This document shows positions 8,640 to 17,811 of a stretch of DNA of 64,000 nt, piece after piece (positions within the stretch are counted from its first letter, which is position 1; each line of letters begins with the position of its first letter). Location of the stretch: positions 1 to 64,000 of the forward strand of contig JAJTGD010000001.1 in assembly GCA_021299035.1 (NCBI GenBank), given 5' to 3'. A program made the position numbers and the translations under genes. The notes below the pieces were generated by a model that had not been told where the DNA came from, did no database searches, and saw only the letters and a list, made by a program, of their open reading frames with translations. This stretch comes from Oxalobacteraceae bacterium (GTDB lineage: Bacteria > Pseudomonadota > Gammaproteobacteria > Burkholderiales > Burkholderiaceae_D).

Positions 8640-9333
8640 GCTGGCTTTGCTCCAAATAACACCACTCACCTTCTGCAAGCGCTAGCGAGGCCAGCGTCAG
8701 CTGACCGATCGAGATACGCTGTAATGCAGCACAATGATTACCCGCGGCTGCCAACATGCGCTTGACCTGATGGTATTTGCCTTGCGCCAGAACGATCTCC
8801 AGCTGATGCTCCGACACTTGAACACACTCGATCGCAAAGAGTGGCTCGGGTTCATCATGGAGCTGCACACCAGTGCGTAGTGCGTCGATCAGCGATGCGC
8901 TGACCGGCTCTGCCGTTGTGGCGAGATAGCGCTTGGGTACATGGTGCTTGGGCGACGACATGCGGTGGTTGAACGCGCCATCATCGGTGAGCAGCAGCAA
9001 ACCTGTGGTGTCATGATCCAGCCGACCAATCGCCTGCACTTCACGCTCACGAAACTCGTCGGGCAACAGCGTCATCACACTCGGGTGATGACTGGGGCGA
9101 CGCGAGCATTCGATACCGCTCGGCTTATTGAGCGCGATGTACACATGCTCGCGGTAAACCCAGGTTTCATCGAACAAGCTGAAACTGAGGCCATCGGTCT
9201 CGAACTCAGCGCGCTCATCATCCACCACTACACCATCGATGCTGATCTCGCCCTGCCGTATCAGCTGTCGGCAAAAACTGCGTGTGCCAAAACCCTGCGA
9301 CTGCAGGATGCGATCAAGGCTTCGTCTTGTCAT
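8623..9333 (-). CDS. rsuA: 16S rRNA pseudouridine synthase RsuA family
   Basis: The 236-residue protein has an N-terminal S4 RNA-binding domain (residues 4-50) and a pseudouridine synthase domain with the catalytic motif GRLDHDTTGLLLLT, whose first Asp is the nucleophile, and the later KYHQVKRM motif. RsuA modifies U516 in 16S rRNA; the large-subunit enzymes RluB and RluE are close relatives, so the exact target is less certain than the chemistry. It is the last gene of the mltG-to-tatD run and its start overlaps the ankyrin gene by 20 bases, which suggests coupling. Confidence 0.88.
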   Translation of the reverse strand: MTRRSLDRILQSQGFGTRSFCRQLIRQGEISIDGVVVDDERAEFETDGLSFSLFDETWVYREHVYIALNKPSGIECSRRPSHHPSVMTLLPDEFREREVQAIGRLDHDTTGLLLLTDDGAFNHRMSSPKHHVPKRYLATTAEPVSASLIDALRTGVQLHDEPEPLFAIECVQVSEHQLEIVLAQGKYHQVKRMLAAAGNHCAALQRISIGQLTLASLALAEGEWCYLEQSQLSLLQ

Positions 9334-9991
9334 CCAAGAGCCGCGCTAATTCTTTGAAGCCTTGCGCGCGTGCAAAATCCGCTGCAGTCATCTCGGCTTC
9401 ATTTTTTAGGGTGGGGTCAGCGCCTTCATCAAGCAGTAGCCTCACCACTGCACTATGACCACTACGCGCAGCCATCATGAGAGGCGTTGTCTTATTCGGT
9501 GATTCGGCATCAATGAACGCTGACTCATCCAGCAGTCTTTGAATAATCGGGATGCTCCCGGAGGCCGCCGCATAATGGAGTGCCGTCCAACCAACGCGAT
9601 TGATCTCAGCGCCCTTGCCGATCAAGGCCAGAGCACGGGGAATATCTGGCTGGTAGGCAGCAATCATCAGTGCCGTATCACCGTTCAAAGAGCGCGCATT
9701 GAGGTTGACATCCTGTCCCTGTAGCAAGGCAGAAAAAACCCTGGAAGATTTGAGTCGAACAGACATAATCAGCGCAGTATCGAAGCGCTCCGGTTCGACA
9801 GAATTGGGATCAAAACCACGCGCCAAGAGGGACTGCACACGCCTGACATCATCGACCCGCACTGCCTCGAACCATTCGCGATAAGAATCAGCTTTCGGTT
9901 GAAGCAGGCGCTGGAATAGGGAGTCCGCATCGGCCAACACGACCGCTGCCAGCATCTGACGTCGGCCGGGGTTATGTGGTCCCTGCGTCAT
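9314..9991 (-). CDS. Ankyrin-repeat protein in the tatD operon
   Basis: The 225-residue protein has a short N-terminal RRQMLAAVVLADAD segment that could be a weak export signal, then about four to five ankyrin repeats. These are visible as DTALIMSVRLKSSRVFSALL, GDTALMIAAYQPDIPRALAL, GWTALHYAAASGSIPIIQRL, KTTPLMMAARSGHSAVVRLL and the capping MTAADFARAQGFKELARLL. Ankyrin repeats bind other proteins; the partner is unknown. The gene starts two bases after the tatD stop and overlaps rsuA by 20 bases, so it sits inside the operon. Its export is uncertain because the hydrophobic segment is short. Confidence 0.88.
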   Translation of the reverse strand: MTQGPHNPGRRQMLAAVVLADADSLFQRLLQPKADSYREWFEAVRVDDVRRVQSLLARGFDPNSVEPERFDTALIMSVRLKSSRVFSALLQGQDVNLNARSLNGDTALMIAAYQPDIPRALALIGKGAEINRVGWTALHYAAASGSIPIIQRLLDESAFIDAESPNKTTPLMMAARSGHSAVVRLLLDEGADPTLKNEAEMTAADFARAQGFKELARLLDDKTKP

Positions 9992-9993
9992 GC

Positions 9994-10770
9994 TCAGTGA
10001 ATCTGAAACAGCGAGCGAAAATTCTGTGTGGTCGCCTTCGCCAGCGTATCGAGTGGTATGCCCTTGAGGTCGGCGAGGTACTCAGCAACATGCCGGACAA
10101 AGCCCGGCTCGTTGGTCTTGCCACGCATCGGTACCGGGGCCAGATACGGCGAATCGGTTTCGATCAGCATACGTTCGAGCGGCACGGCGCGCGCAACCTC
10201 TTGTAATTCCTTGGCATTTTTAAAGGTAACGATGCCGGAGAAGGAGATATAGAAACCCATCTCAATCGCTGCCTCGGCCACCTGCAAGGATTCAGTAAAA
10301 CAGTGCATTACGCCACCGACACCACCCTTACCAGTGCCGGCGCCCTCTTCTTGCATGATACGCAGGGTGTCATCGGATGCTGCACGGGTGTGAATGATGA
10401 GCGGCTTTTTACTGGCGCGCGATGCACGGATATGGACACGAAAGCGCTCACGCTGCCATTCCAAGTCGCCACTCAAACGGTAATAATCGAGGCCAGTTTC
10501 GCCAATCGCAACAATACGCGGATGTGATGCCAGTTGCAGCAAATGCTCAACACTGGGCTCTTCGGTGTCCTCGTAATCCGGATGCACACCGGCCGATGCG
10601 TACAGATTCGGATGCGCCTCAGCCAGCGCCAACACTTTCGGGAATTCCGGTAGTGTCACCGAGACGCACAGGGCATGACTAACCTGATTGTCCCGCATCT
10701 TCTGCAAGATCTCGGGCAAGCGCTCCGATAGTTCCGGAAAATCAAGATGGCAATGAGAGTCGATGAACAT
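9994..10770 (-). CDS. tatD: TatD family metal-dependent DNase
   Basis: The 258-residue TIM-barrel hydrolase carries the family metal ligands: H6 and H8 in DSHCHLDF, Glu in IGETGLDYY, His in LIIHTRAA, His in VMHCFT and Asp in ETDSPYLAP. TatD/YcfH proteins are cytosolic metal-dependent nucleases linked with DNA repair and turnover. In many proteobacteria the gene follows holB or pilZ, as here, where 35 bases separate it from pilZ. Length is normal for the family. Confidence 0.93.
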   Translation of the reverse strand: MFIDSHCHLDFPELSERLPEILQKMRDNQVSHALCVSVTLPEFPKVLALAEAHPNLYASAGVHPDYEDTEEPSVEHLLQLASHPRIVAIGETGLDYYRLSGDLEWQRERFRVHIRASRASKKPLIIHTRAASDDTLRIMQEEGAGTGKGGVGGVMHCFTESLQVAEAAIEMGFYISFSGIVTFKNAKELQEVARAVPLERMLIETDSPYLAPVPMRGKTNEPGFVRHVAEYLADLKGIPLDTLAKATTQNFRSLFQIH

Positions 10771-10805
10771 GAACAGCGCGTTCCTGAAAAACGCGCCATT
10801 GTAGT

Positions 10806-11174
10806 TCAGATCGTATGCGTCGGCCGTGATGAGCCCAGGGCTGTGCCGAGCAGTTCTTCGATTCTGCGTTTAACGCGGATGCCACTCTCATCGTCAGGGA
10901 ATTGCACGCCGATACCCGCTGTATGCGTAGCACCCTGGGGGGTGATCCAGGCGACTTTGCCTGCGACCGGGTAACGTGTCTCGTCTTGCATCAGCGTCAA
11001 CAACAGAAAAACCTCATCCCCCAACTGACAAGGCCGCGCACCTGGCACAAAAATGCCACCGCGCTGCAGGAAGGGCATATAGGCAGCGTACAGGCCTGCT
11101 CTGTCTTTGATAGTCAGCGACATCACCGAGGGTCTTGACCATTGCAAGGCTTGCTCACCACCCGGCTCTGTCAT
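10806..11174 (-). CDS. pilZ: Type IV pilus assembly protein PilZ
   Basis: The 122-residue protein is the founding type of PilZ domain, with the characteristic VMSLTIKDRAGLYAAYMPFL, GGIFVPG, LGDEVFLLLTLM and VAGKVAWITP stretches. Like PilZ of Pseudomonas it shows no RxxxR c-di-GMP motif in the N terminus, so it probably does not bind the nucleotide itself. It is needed for type IV pilus biogenesis, acting with PilB and FimX-type partners in species studied. Its place after holB is the usual one. The ATG at 11174 is used because the longer frame is only read-through of the holB end. Confidence 0.93.
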   Translation of the reverse strand: MTEPGGEQALQWSRPSVMSLTIKDRAGLYAAYMPFLQRGGIFVPGARPCQLGDEVFLLLTLMQDETRYPVAGKVAWITPQGATHTAGIGVQFPDDESGIRVKRRIEELLGTALGSSRPTHTI

Positions 11175-11184
11175 GCTGTGTTCC

Positions 11185-12216
11185 TTATCTGAATAATCCT
11201 GTGTACTCGAGCAGCATCTGCTCGATGAAGAGACGCGCCGACAGGGGATGATCCGATACAGCACGTCGCATCGCAGCGTCGCGTACTGCCTGCTGCAAAC
11301 GCTCGGCACTCACCCGCGCTGCCAACTGACCGAGCACTTGTTGCTGGTGCGGGAAGTAGCGTACCCGAGCACCCAGCTTCAGTGACAGTAAATCATGCAG
11401 CCAGCGTTGCTGCCACGCGACCAGTTCGGACAAGGCCGCTTTTTGTAATCGCTCTGCAACGATCAAGGGATTCATTGACTCTGGCCGCGCGAGTTGCATC
11501 AGCCATTCATCTTTTTCCGGCATGGCACCCTGCTGCGCCGCCGTCAACGCAGCCAGTGGTGCACCACCATATTCAGCAAGCCAACGTTCAGCCTCTGGCA
11601 CGCCTTGTTCAGCCAACCATGCGCGCGCAGTCTCGGCATCTGGGGGCGAGAGCGCGAAGCGCTGACAGCGCGACAAGATGGTGGGTAGCAAGCGATCAAT
11701 CCGATGCGTCATTAACAGGAACAAGGTATCCGGCGGCGGCTCTTCCAGTGTTTTGAGCAGGGTATTGGCCGCCGTCGTGTTCAAGGCCTCGGCCGGGTAA
11801 AGCAATACCACGCGCAGACCAGCGCGATGGGTGGACACATTCATGAAGGTCGACAGAGCCCTGACCTGCTCGACACGAATCTCTTTGGAAGGGGTTTTGG
11901 TTGTTTTTTTTCCGACACCCTCTTCTGCCTCGGCGCCATCCTCGATCTCTTCGGTTTCGAGGGCGTCGGGGCGAACACGGCGGTAATCCGGATGACCGTA
12001 CTTGGCAAACCAGCCGCAGGAGTCACAGCGGCCGCAGGCATGGCCATCCGGCGCAACCTGCTCGCACAATAGCGATGCAGCGAGATGCTCGACGAAGGCG
12101 AATTTGCCGATGCCCGTCTCGCCATGAAACAGCATTGCATGCGGCAAGCGTTCGCGCAGTTGCTGCAGCCTTTCCCAGTCGGACTGCTGCCAGGGGTAGA
12201 TAGCGTTTGAACTCAT
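11185..12216 (-). CDS. holB: DNA polymerase III subunit delta'
   Basis: The 343-residue AAA+ protein of the clamp loader has a P-loop-like GETGIGKFAF, four Cys of a zinc module (CEQ...CGRCDSC), LLYPAEALNTTAANTLLKTLEEPP and the SRC motif in ILSRCQRF. It carries a charged insertion rich in Glu and Lys near residues 95-120, longer than in E. coli. The delta' subunit is the rigid stator that helps load the beta clamp onto DNA. The start at 12216 gives MSSNAIYPWQ; the longer frame reads into tmk. Its stop lies ten bases upstream of pilZ and its start seven bases after the tmk stop. Confidence 0.94.
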   Translation of the reverse strand: MSSNAIYPWQQSDWERLQQLRERLPHAMLFHGETGIGKFAFVEHLAASLLCEQVAPDGHACGRCDSCGWFAKYGHPDYRRVRPDALETEEIEDGAEAEEGVGKKTTKTPSKEIRVEQVRALSTFMNVSTHRAGLRVVLLYPAEALNTTAANTLLKTLEEPPPDTLFLLMTHRIDRLLPTILSRCQRFALSPPDAETARAWLAEQGVPEAERWLAEYGGAPLAALTAAQQGAMPEKDEWLMQLARPESMNPLIVAERLQKAALSELVAWQQRWLHDLLSLKLGARVRYFPHQQQVLGQLAARVSAERLQQAVRDAAMRRAVSDHPLSARLFIEQMLLEYTGLFR

Positions 12217-12223
12217 GGCCTTG

Positions 12224-12841
12224 TCATTCGCCGCACAAAAAAGCCGCCACTTGCTGCAACTCGCGGCTGATATCGGCAATCGGGCGGGTCGAATCAATGA
12301 CGCGTATGCGGTGCGGGAACGCTTCCGCGCGCTGCAAATACACCTGCCTCACGCGGACAAAGAAGTCATCTTGCTCTTGCTCGAATTTATCGAGATCACG
12401 GGTTCTTTGTAAACGCTCACGCGCCACTTCGAGTGGCACATCGAACAGCAAAGTAAGGTCGGGTTGTAAATCGCCATGCACCCACTGCTCCAGCTGGGAT
12501 AGCTTGTCGAGCGACATACCGCGACCACCTCCTTGATAGGCAAACGTGGCGTCGGTAAAGCGATCCGAGATTACCCAGTCGCCGCGTGTCAGCGCTGGCA
12601 CGATCACTTGAGCAAGATGCTCGCGCCGTGCCGCAAACATCAGCAATGCCTCGGTTTCGAGATCCATGGGTTCATGCAGTAGCAAGGCACGCAACCGCTC
12701 GCCGAGTACGGTACCGCCGGGTTCGCGCGTCGTGATCACGGTTTTGCCGTGCTGGCGCACGCTATCGGCGAAGGCGGCGATATGGGTCGATTTGCCCGCG
12801 CCATCGACACCTTCGAAGGTGATGAATTTTCCGGTTGCCAT
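12224..12841 (-). CDS. tmk: Thymidylate kinase
   Basis: The 205-residue P-loop kinase phosphorylates dTMP to dTDP. It shows the P-loop [10 protein letters not shown] at residues 9-18, the TREPGG base-binding motif, the DRF motif in [17 protein letters not shown] and a LID region with RxxR-type basic residues ([17 protein letters not shown]). Start ATG is complementary to 12839-12841. It lies between mltG and holB, the conserved proteobacterial order, with 13 bases to the mltG stop. Confidence 0.96.
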   Translation of the reverse strand: MATGKFITFEGVDGAGKSTHIAAFADSVRQHGKTVITTREPGGTVLGERLRALLLHEPMDLETEALLMFAARREHLAQVIVPALTRGDWVISDRFTDATFAYQGGGRGMSLDKLSQLEQWVHGDLQPDLTLLFDVPLEVARERLQRTRDLDKFEQEQDDFFVRVRQVYLQRAEAFPHRIRVIDSTRPIADISRELQQVAAFLCGE

Positions 12842-12854
12842 GGTGATCGCGGGC

Positions 12855-13847
12855 TTACTGCCCGCGCTGGTATTTATTGACCGCGCGATTATGATCGTCG
12901 AGGTTATTGGAGAATTCGCTGCTACCGTCACCGCGCGCGACGAAATACAGCGCTTCGGTCGCCGCCGGATTCAGCGCCGCGTTCAAGGCTGCGCGCCCGG
13001 GCAAGGCAATCGGCGTCGGCGGCAAGCCAGGGCGCATATAGGTGTTGTAGGGCGTGTCGGTCTGCAAATGAATCTTGCGCAAGTTGCCATCGAAGGTCGG
13101 GCCAATGCCATAAATGACGGTGGGATCGGTTTGTAGCAGCATGCCGCGCCGCAAACGATTCACAAACACCGCAGCGACCTTCTGTCGATCTGCAGCGGTG
13201 CCCGTCTCTTTCTCAACAATCGAGGCCATGATCAAGGCTTCATAGGGATCTTTATACGGTAACTGCGGCGCGCGCTTGGTCCAAGCCTCATCAAGCATTT
13301 TCAGCATGCGTTGGTGCGCTTGCTGCATCACTAGTAAATCGCTGGTGCCACGATCGAAGAAATACGTATCCGGGTAAAACAACCCTTCTGGAAAGCCATA
13401 GCCCGGCGCGACTTTCTGCATCAGGGTGGCCACATCCATTTCAGCGCTGTCCTTTCGCAGGTACTTCTGACGGCTCATCTCGGCGCGCATCTGCGCAAAA
13501 TTCCAGCCCTCGATAATGGTGAGCGATTCCTTGATGGTGTTACCGCGCGCCAGTGTATCCAGCAGCGAGAGCGGCGTGGTACCTCCCTCGACCCGGTAGC
13601 TGCCCGCCTTCAGACTGCGGGTGCCCGAGCCACGCGCGAGAATCTCCATCAGGATTGGCGAGGCCGGCACCCCAGCCTCTTGAACTTGTCGCATCGCAGC
13701 ACGAATACTGCTCCCCTGCGCAATATTGAACTCAATGGCCGCAGAATCAGGCGGCATCAAGGGTTCCCGAGCCCAGTAAATAAAGAAAGCGGCAGCTGCC
13801 AGCACCAGAAGCGCGAGCAGCGCGACGAGTTTTTTAAAGACTGCCAT
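12855..13847 (-). CDS. mltG: Endolytic murein transglycosylase MltG
   Basis: The 330-residue protein has one N-terminal membrane segment ([19 protein letters not shown]), a LysM-like region ([15 protein letters not shown]) and the YceG domain with the catalytic Glu in [10 protein letters not shown] and the conserved TDPTVIYG and [19 protein letters not shown]. MltG cleaves nascent peptidoglycan strands in the periplasm and sets glycan length. It is the first gene of the mltG-tmk-holB-pilZ-tatD run. The start at 13847 gives [11 protein letters not shown] with the membrane anchor at the N terminus. Confidence 0.95.
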   Translation of the reverse strand: MAVFKKLVALLALLVLAAAAFFIYWAREPLMPPDSAAIEFNIAQGSSIRAAMRQVQEAGVPASPILMEILARGSGTRSLKAGSYRVEGGTTPLSLLDTLARGNTIKESLTIIEGWNFAQMRAEMSRQKYLRKDSAEMDVATLMQKVAPGYGFPEGLFYPDTYFFDRGTSDLLVMQQAHQRMLKMLDEAWTKRAPQLPYKDPYEALIMASIVEKETGTAADRQKVAAVFVNRLRRGMLLQTDPTVIYGIGPTFDGNLRKIHLQTDTPYNTYMRPGLPPTPIALPGRAALNAALNPAATEALYFVARGDGSSEFSNNLDDHNRAVNKYQRGQ

Positions 13848-13936
13848 TTCAATCCCCAGACCGGCCAACGCGTTTTTGAGCGCGCCTCTATAATTCGCCC
13901 CCAATGATAGTCGCGAAACCGAATTTCCCGGAATTC

Positions 13937-14959
13937 ATGTCGGCGCCCTCGGGCTCCTGGCCGGATTTCCTCGTCAGCCTTGGCGCGACTCGGGCCAGCG
14001 ACGGCCATGATAATCACCCTGACTTTGCCCCGCATCCCGACGCCGGAACTGGCTTTCTTTGCGGGCTCGGCCACCTCGGTGTGATTGAGGCCAGTGGCGA
14101 CGATGCCGCCGGTTTTCTGCATAACCAACTCACCAACGATGTTCAGGGCCTCGATCTAGGCCACGCGGCTCTGGCGGGTTATTGCTCGCCGAAGGGACGA
14201 CTGCTCGCAACATCGATGGTCTGGCGAAGCGCCACCCGTGTTTTTCTAGCGCTGCCACGTGAAGTGCTGCCAGGCGTCCTCAAGCGGCTACAGATGTTCA
14301 TCTTGCGCTCGAAAGTCAAACTTCACGACGCTAGTGACCAATGGGTCGCTATTGGCGCTGCCAGCGCGAACTTCGATGCCACGCCATCTGTCTGGGATTG
14401 TGATACGGATGAAAACGGCACCCTGATCCGGATGCCGGACGCAGGCAAGCTGCAAAGACTAGTGTGGATCGGCACCCCCGAAAAAGCCCAGCAACAATGG
14501 CTGGCATGGTCGTCGCAACTCCCTGCGACATCCTCATCCACCTGGCGCTGGAGCGAGATCATCGCCGGATTGCCTCAAGTCGTCGAAGCCACCCGCGAGC
14601 AATTCGTGCCGCAGATGATCAATTTCGAACTGGTCGGTGGCGTCAATTTCAAGAAAGGCTGCTACCCCGGCCAGGAAGTCGTGGCACGCAGTCAATACCT
14701 CGGCAAAACAAAGCGTCGCACCTTGCTGGCATTTTGCGATGATGCAACCGCCGCTGCCGGTACTGAGGTCTTCTCATCGGCCGACCCCGAACAACCCTGC
14801 GGCATGGTCGTGAATGCCGAGGCGGGCCCTGATGGCCGCATGGCTTGCCTGGTCGAACTCAAGATGGAAGCGCTCGCAGCAAGCGTTCATCTGCGCTCGG
14901 TCAATGGACCTGCGCTGGAATTCGGCGAACTTCCCTACGCACTGAACGCAGAGACATGA
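13937..14959 (+). CDS. ygfZ: Folate-binding Fe-S cluster protein YgfZ
   Basis: The protein has about 340 residues if started at ATG 13937, which follows a GGA-containing site; an in-frame ATG at 13904 would add 11 residues and cannot be excluded. It has the GcvT-like fold and the family signature KGCYPGQE, whose Cys is essential in E. coli. YgfZ uses tetrahydrofolate and helps maintain certain Fe-S enzymes such as MiaB. The gene is divergent from mltG and overlaps the next gene by an ATGA. Confidence 0.93.
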   Translation: MSAPSGSWPDFLVSLGATRASDGHDNHPDFAPHPDAGTGFLCGLGHLGVIEASGDDAAGFLHNQLTNDVQGLDLGHAALAGYCSPKGRLLATSMVWRSATRVFLALPREVLPGVLKRLQMFILRSKVKLHDASDQWVAIGAASANFDATPSVWDCDTDENGTLIRMPDAGKLQRLVWIGTPEKAQQQWLAWSSQLPATSSSTWRWSEIIAGLPQVVEATREQFVPQMINFELVGGVNFKKGCYPGQEVVARSQYLGKTKRRTLLAFCDDATAAAGTEVFSSADPEQPCGMVVNAEAGPDGRMACLVELKMEALAASVHLRSVNGPALEFGELPYALNAET

Positions 14960-15240
14960 GCGATATCTACGTCTACTATCGGGTGCGAAGCGAGTTGGCT
15001 GCGTTGATGCTGCCCCATGTGCGGGCAATGCAGGAAAGGCTGCGCGAAGAATACGGCGTTGATACGCTGCTGAAACGCCGCCCCGAAGAAAAAGACGGCG
15101 CCCAAACCTGGCTAGAAATTTATCCCTCGGTACCAGATGAATTTCTTGGTGCCTTGGAGCAGGCGGCGATTGATGCGCACTTGCCGATCGACGGCGGGCG
15201 CCATATAGAAATTTTTGTGGATTTGCCCCAATGTGCCTGA
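14956..15240 (+). CDS. DUF4936 family protein
   Basis: The 94-residue protein begins SDIYVYYRV and contains RRPEEKDGAQTWLEIYP and a C-terminal HIEIFVDLP, the pattern of the DUF4936 family. That family is typical of betaproteobacteria and is commonly found between ygfZ and an NRDE gene. Its ATG overlaps the ygfZ stop (ATGA), and its end overlaps the next start by ten bases, so the three genes are translationally coupled. Its function is unknown; the linkage suggests a link to ygfZ. Confidence 0.88.
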   Translation: MSDIYVYYRVRSELAALMLPHVRAMQERLREEYGVDTLLKRRPEEKDGAQTWLEIYPSVPDEFLGALEQAAIDAHLPIDGGRHIEIFVDLPQCA

Positions 15241-15947
15241 TCGTTTTTGCCTGGAAGCTGATACCGCAGTGTCCGCTCGTGCTGGCCGCGAACCGTGATG
15301 AGTTTTTCTCTCGGCCCGCACAGTCTGCCGATTGGTGGTCCGATCAACCCAACGTCTTCGCCGGGCGCGACTTGGAGGGTGGCGGCACATGGCTCGGAAT
15401 AAATCGACAGGGGCGCTTCGCGGCACTGACCAATATCCGCAACGGCTACGAACCCTCGCGAGAGAAGCGCTCACGCGGTGAGTTGGTGTCGAATTTCCTT
15501 GGGCAAGATATTTCGGCACAAGAGTATCTCGAGCAGGTTCGTTCAACGGGCGACCAGTACAACGGCTTCAACCTGATTCTGGGCGATGAGCAAGCAATGT
15601 ACTGGGTGTCGAATGGCAACGAGAGTGACTGGCAAGCGATTGAGCCTGGCATCTATGGATTGTCGAATGGGTCATTGGATTCGCCATGGCCCAAGGTGGT
15701 ACGCGCCAAAGCGCAATTTGCCAGCTTACTGTGTCAGGGTGCGCCGGACGATGCCTATTTTGAGATGCTGTCGGATACCACACGGGCTGCCGATAGCCGA
15801 CTGCCTGATACAGGTGTCAGTCTGGAACTCGAGCGCATGTTGTCGCCCATCTGTATCGAATCCGAGCACTACGGCACACGTGCCTCCAGCATTGTGCGAG
15901 TGCATGCTGGTGGTCTGGCAGTGCTGAACGAGCGCGTGATTCGATAG
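15231..15947 (+). CDS. NRDE/TANGO2 family protein
   Basis: The 238-residue protein starts MCLIVFAW and carries the family motif ANRDEFFSRP followed by GGTWLGI and GRFAALTN. Cys2 would become N-terminal after Met removal, as in Ntn-type hydrolases, although the activity of this family is not settled. Eukaryotic TANGO2 has been linked to haem and lipid handling. It is the third gene of the coupled ygfZ-DUF4936-NRDE set, starting ten bases inside the preceding gene. Confidence 0.92.
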   Translation: MCLIVFAWKLIPQCPLVLAANRDEFFSRPAQSADWWSDQPNVFAGRDLEGGGTWLGINRQGRFAALTNIRNGYEPSREKRSRGELVSNFLGQDISAQEYLEQVRSTGDQYNGFNLILGDEQAMYWVSNGNESDWQAIEPGIYGLSNGSLDSPWPKVVRAKAQFASLLCQGAPDDAYFEMLSDTTRAADSRLPDTGVSLELERMLSPICIESEHYGTRASSIVRVHAGGLAVLNERVIR

Positions 15948-15984
15948 CCGGCTGAAATAGCCTCAGCGACAGTTTCAGCTACTG

Positions 15985-16407
15985 CTAAAGCTTCAGCGTC
16001 ATGCGACGGTGCGGAATTCCCGCTTCTACAAACTCGTCGCCCTCGATTTGAAATCCGTGCTTGGTATAAAAATCGACAGCATGCGTCTGAGCATGCAGTA
16101 CCAGGACATGAAACTGCCTGTGCTTGGCCTCTTGCAGCAGCGCCGCTAACACCTCGGAACCGATGCCCTGCCCACGCGCTGATTTGCGGACCGCCATGCG
16201 GCCGATATGGCCATCGGGCAGCAAGCGCCCCGTTGCGACCACTTGCCCTGCTTCATCGTAAGCCACTGCATGGGTACTGACCTCATCGGCCTCATCCCAT
16301 TCCAGTTCAATCGGTACACCTTGCTCGACGACGAAGACTTCCACCCGCAATGATTGCGCGTGATCACGCAAGCTGTCCCAGTCACCCGTGATGATATTCA
16401 GCTTCAT
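15985..16407 (-). CDS. GNAT family N-acetyltransferase
   Basis: The 140-residue protein has a complete GNAT fold. It begins with a strand containing FVVEQGVP, then GRLLPDGHIGRMAVRKSARGQGIG, in which RGQGIG is the acetyl-CoA pyrophosphate-binding motif, and ends with the DFYTKHGFQIEGDEFVEAGIPH region. The FVVEQGVPIELEWDEAD start and C-terminal IPHRRM are typical of the ElaA/YjcF-like subgroup. The acceptor substrate is unknown. It is the last gene of a minus-strand run that starts at 19127. Confidence 0.9.
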   Translation of the reverse strand: MKLNIITGDWDSLRDHAQSLRVEVFVVEQGVPIELEWDEADEVSTHAVAYDEAGQVVATGRLLPDGHIGRMAVRKSARGQGIGSEVLAALLQEAKHRQFHVLVLHAQTHAVDFYTKHGFQIEGDEFVEAGIPHRRMTLKL

Positions 16408-16432
16408 AAAGAGAGTCGGTAAAAAACCATCG

Positions 16433-16867
16433 CTAGCACGCTGATGATTCTTTTTCCATTGCCATCAGTCGCTGACGCCACGCATCGGGTACCGGCACAC
16501 TTTTACGTACCCGGCTATCCGCGTAGACATACATCATCTCGCCAGACACGAGTAATTGATCGCTCTGATAAATCTCCAGGATAAAGCGCATTGAACTGCG
16601 ACCGATCTCGGCACAGCGCACACCAATCTCCAACACATCATCGAAACGCGCCGGTGCGTGATACTCCACACTCGCCTTGCGAGCGAACATTTCCAGACCC
16701 GCCTCGCCTTGTGCAATGACATCGGGTAAGGCAGTAGCACGCCAATACTCGGTGAAGGCCACATCGAAGTAATTCAGGTAATTGCCATTGAAGACAATCG
16801 CCTGCATATCCACTTCCGACCAGCGTACCCTGAGCTGATGAAAGAACCGAAAATCCTCACGCGCCAT
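16433..16867 (-). CDS. Acyl-CoA thioesterase, 4HBT hot-dog fold
   Basis: The 144-residue hot-dog protein starts at the ATG complementary to 16865-16867. The catalytic loop is seen as SEVDMQAIVFNGNYLNYFDVA, the YbgC/FadM pattern in which Asp of the WSEVD segment and the NGNY turn shape the active site. Such enzymes hydrolyse short- or medium-chain acyl-CoA thioesters in the cytosol. It lies 11 bases downstream of an SDR gene, with an MDR reductase further upstream, which suggests an acyl or carbonyl metabolic run of unknown substrate. Confidence 0.9.
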   Translation of the reverse strand: MAREDFRFFHQLRVRWSEVDMQAIVFNGNYLNYFDVAFTEYWRATALPDVIAQGEAGLEMFARKASVEYHAPARFDDVLEIGVRCAEIGRSSMRFILEIYQSDQLLVSGEMMYVYADSRVRKSVPVPDAWRQRLMAMEKESSAC

Positions 16868-16878
16868 ACAACGATCCT

Positions 16879-17784
16879 TTATTTTTCCAGTAAACCCGAG
16901 CGCCACTGCTCACGCAGCTTAGGGGCCTGTTCATAGGGATCGCCTGGGTCACGCGCCTGCAGAATATCCTGCATGCGGCGTTCGACATTGCCTAACGCTT
17001 GTGGATGCGAGTAGATATAAAACTGCCGCGCACGGATGGCATCAAAGGTCATCTGCGCAACCTCAGCTGCACTGACCTTACCGGCGGTGACTGCTTTTTC
17101 CAGCATGGCCTGGGAGAGTTGCTGGCTGCGTGTGGGATGTTCTGAGGGTTTGGTATCTGCCGGTCGTACGGTTTCGGACTGGCTAATCCCGGTGGGTACA
17201 AAATAAGGGCATAGCACCGACGCGCCGATGGTGGAGTCGATCAGGCTAAGATCGTGATGGAGCGTCTCGGTCAGCGCGACCACCGCATGTTTGGAGACGT
17301 TATAAACCCCCATAGCCGGTGGCGTCAGCAGACCCGCCATTGAGGCGGTATTGACGATATGGCCTTGATAAGTCGGGTCCGCTTTCTCACTGGCCAGCAT
17401 GATGGGCGTGAACAACCGTACCCCATGAATCACGCCCCACAGATTCACACCCAGCACCCACTCCCAATCCTGTTGGGTGCTTTCCCAGATCAAGCCACCT
17501 GCGCCGACACCGGCATTATTGAATACCAGGTGAATCACGCCAAAACGCTCTAGCGCCGATTGGGCCAACGACTCGACCTGTTCACCACGACGCACATCGC
17601 AGTTTTGGGACAAGACCTCGGCACCGAGAGCAACAGCGGCGGCCTCGGTTTGTTTGAGACCTTCTTGCTGAACATCGGCCAGCACCAGACGCATGCCGAG
17701 TCGCGCACCTAACAGCGCAAACTCACGCCCTAGCCCACTCCCTGCACCGGTGATCACAACAGTTTTGGCGGCGAAGGATTGCAT
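16879..17784 (-). CDS. Classical SDR oxidoreductase
   Basis: The 301-residue protein has all the classical SDR features: the cofactor loop TGAGSGLG at 12-19, the acidic residue D37 after the second strand, NNAG at 89-92 and the active site S148, Y161, K165 (YNVSK). The C terminus is extended by about 60 residues compared with core SDRs. It would oxidise or reduce a carbonyl/alcohol group with NAD(P); D37 favours NAD. Contrast this intact enzyme with the halohydrin-dehalogenase-like protein at 3215. Its neighbours are a thioesterase and an MDR reductase. Confidence 0.92.
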   Translation of the reverse strand: MQSFAAKTVVITGAGSGLGREFALLGARLGMRLVLADVQQEGLKQTEAAAVALGAEVLSQNCDVRRGEQVESLAQSALERFGVIHLVFNNAGVGAGGLIWESTQQDWEWVLGVNLWGVIHGVRLFTPIMLASEKADPTYQGHIVNTASMAGLLTPPAMGVYNVSKHAVVALTETLHHDLSLIDSTIGASVLCPYFVPTGISQSETVRPADTKPSEHPTRSQQLSQAMLEKAVTAGKVSAAEVAQMTFDAIRARQFYIYSHPQALGNVERRMQDILQARDPGDPYEQAPKLREQWRSGLLEK

Positions 17785-17811
17785 GTCGGATTTTTACAGG
17801 GTGAGCCGTGG

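Noticed and set aside
12666-13136. Plus-strand frame spanning tmk and mltG
   Set aside because: It is antisense to two conserved genes with intact motifs and has no independent support.
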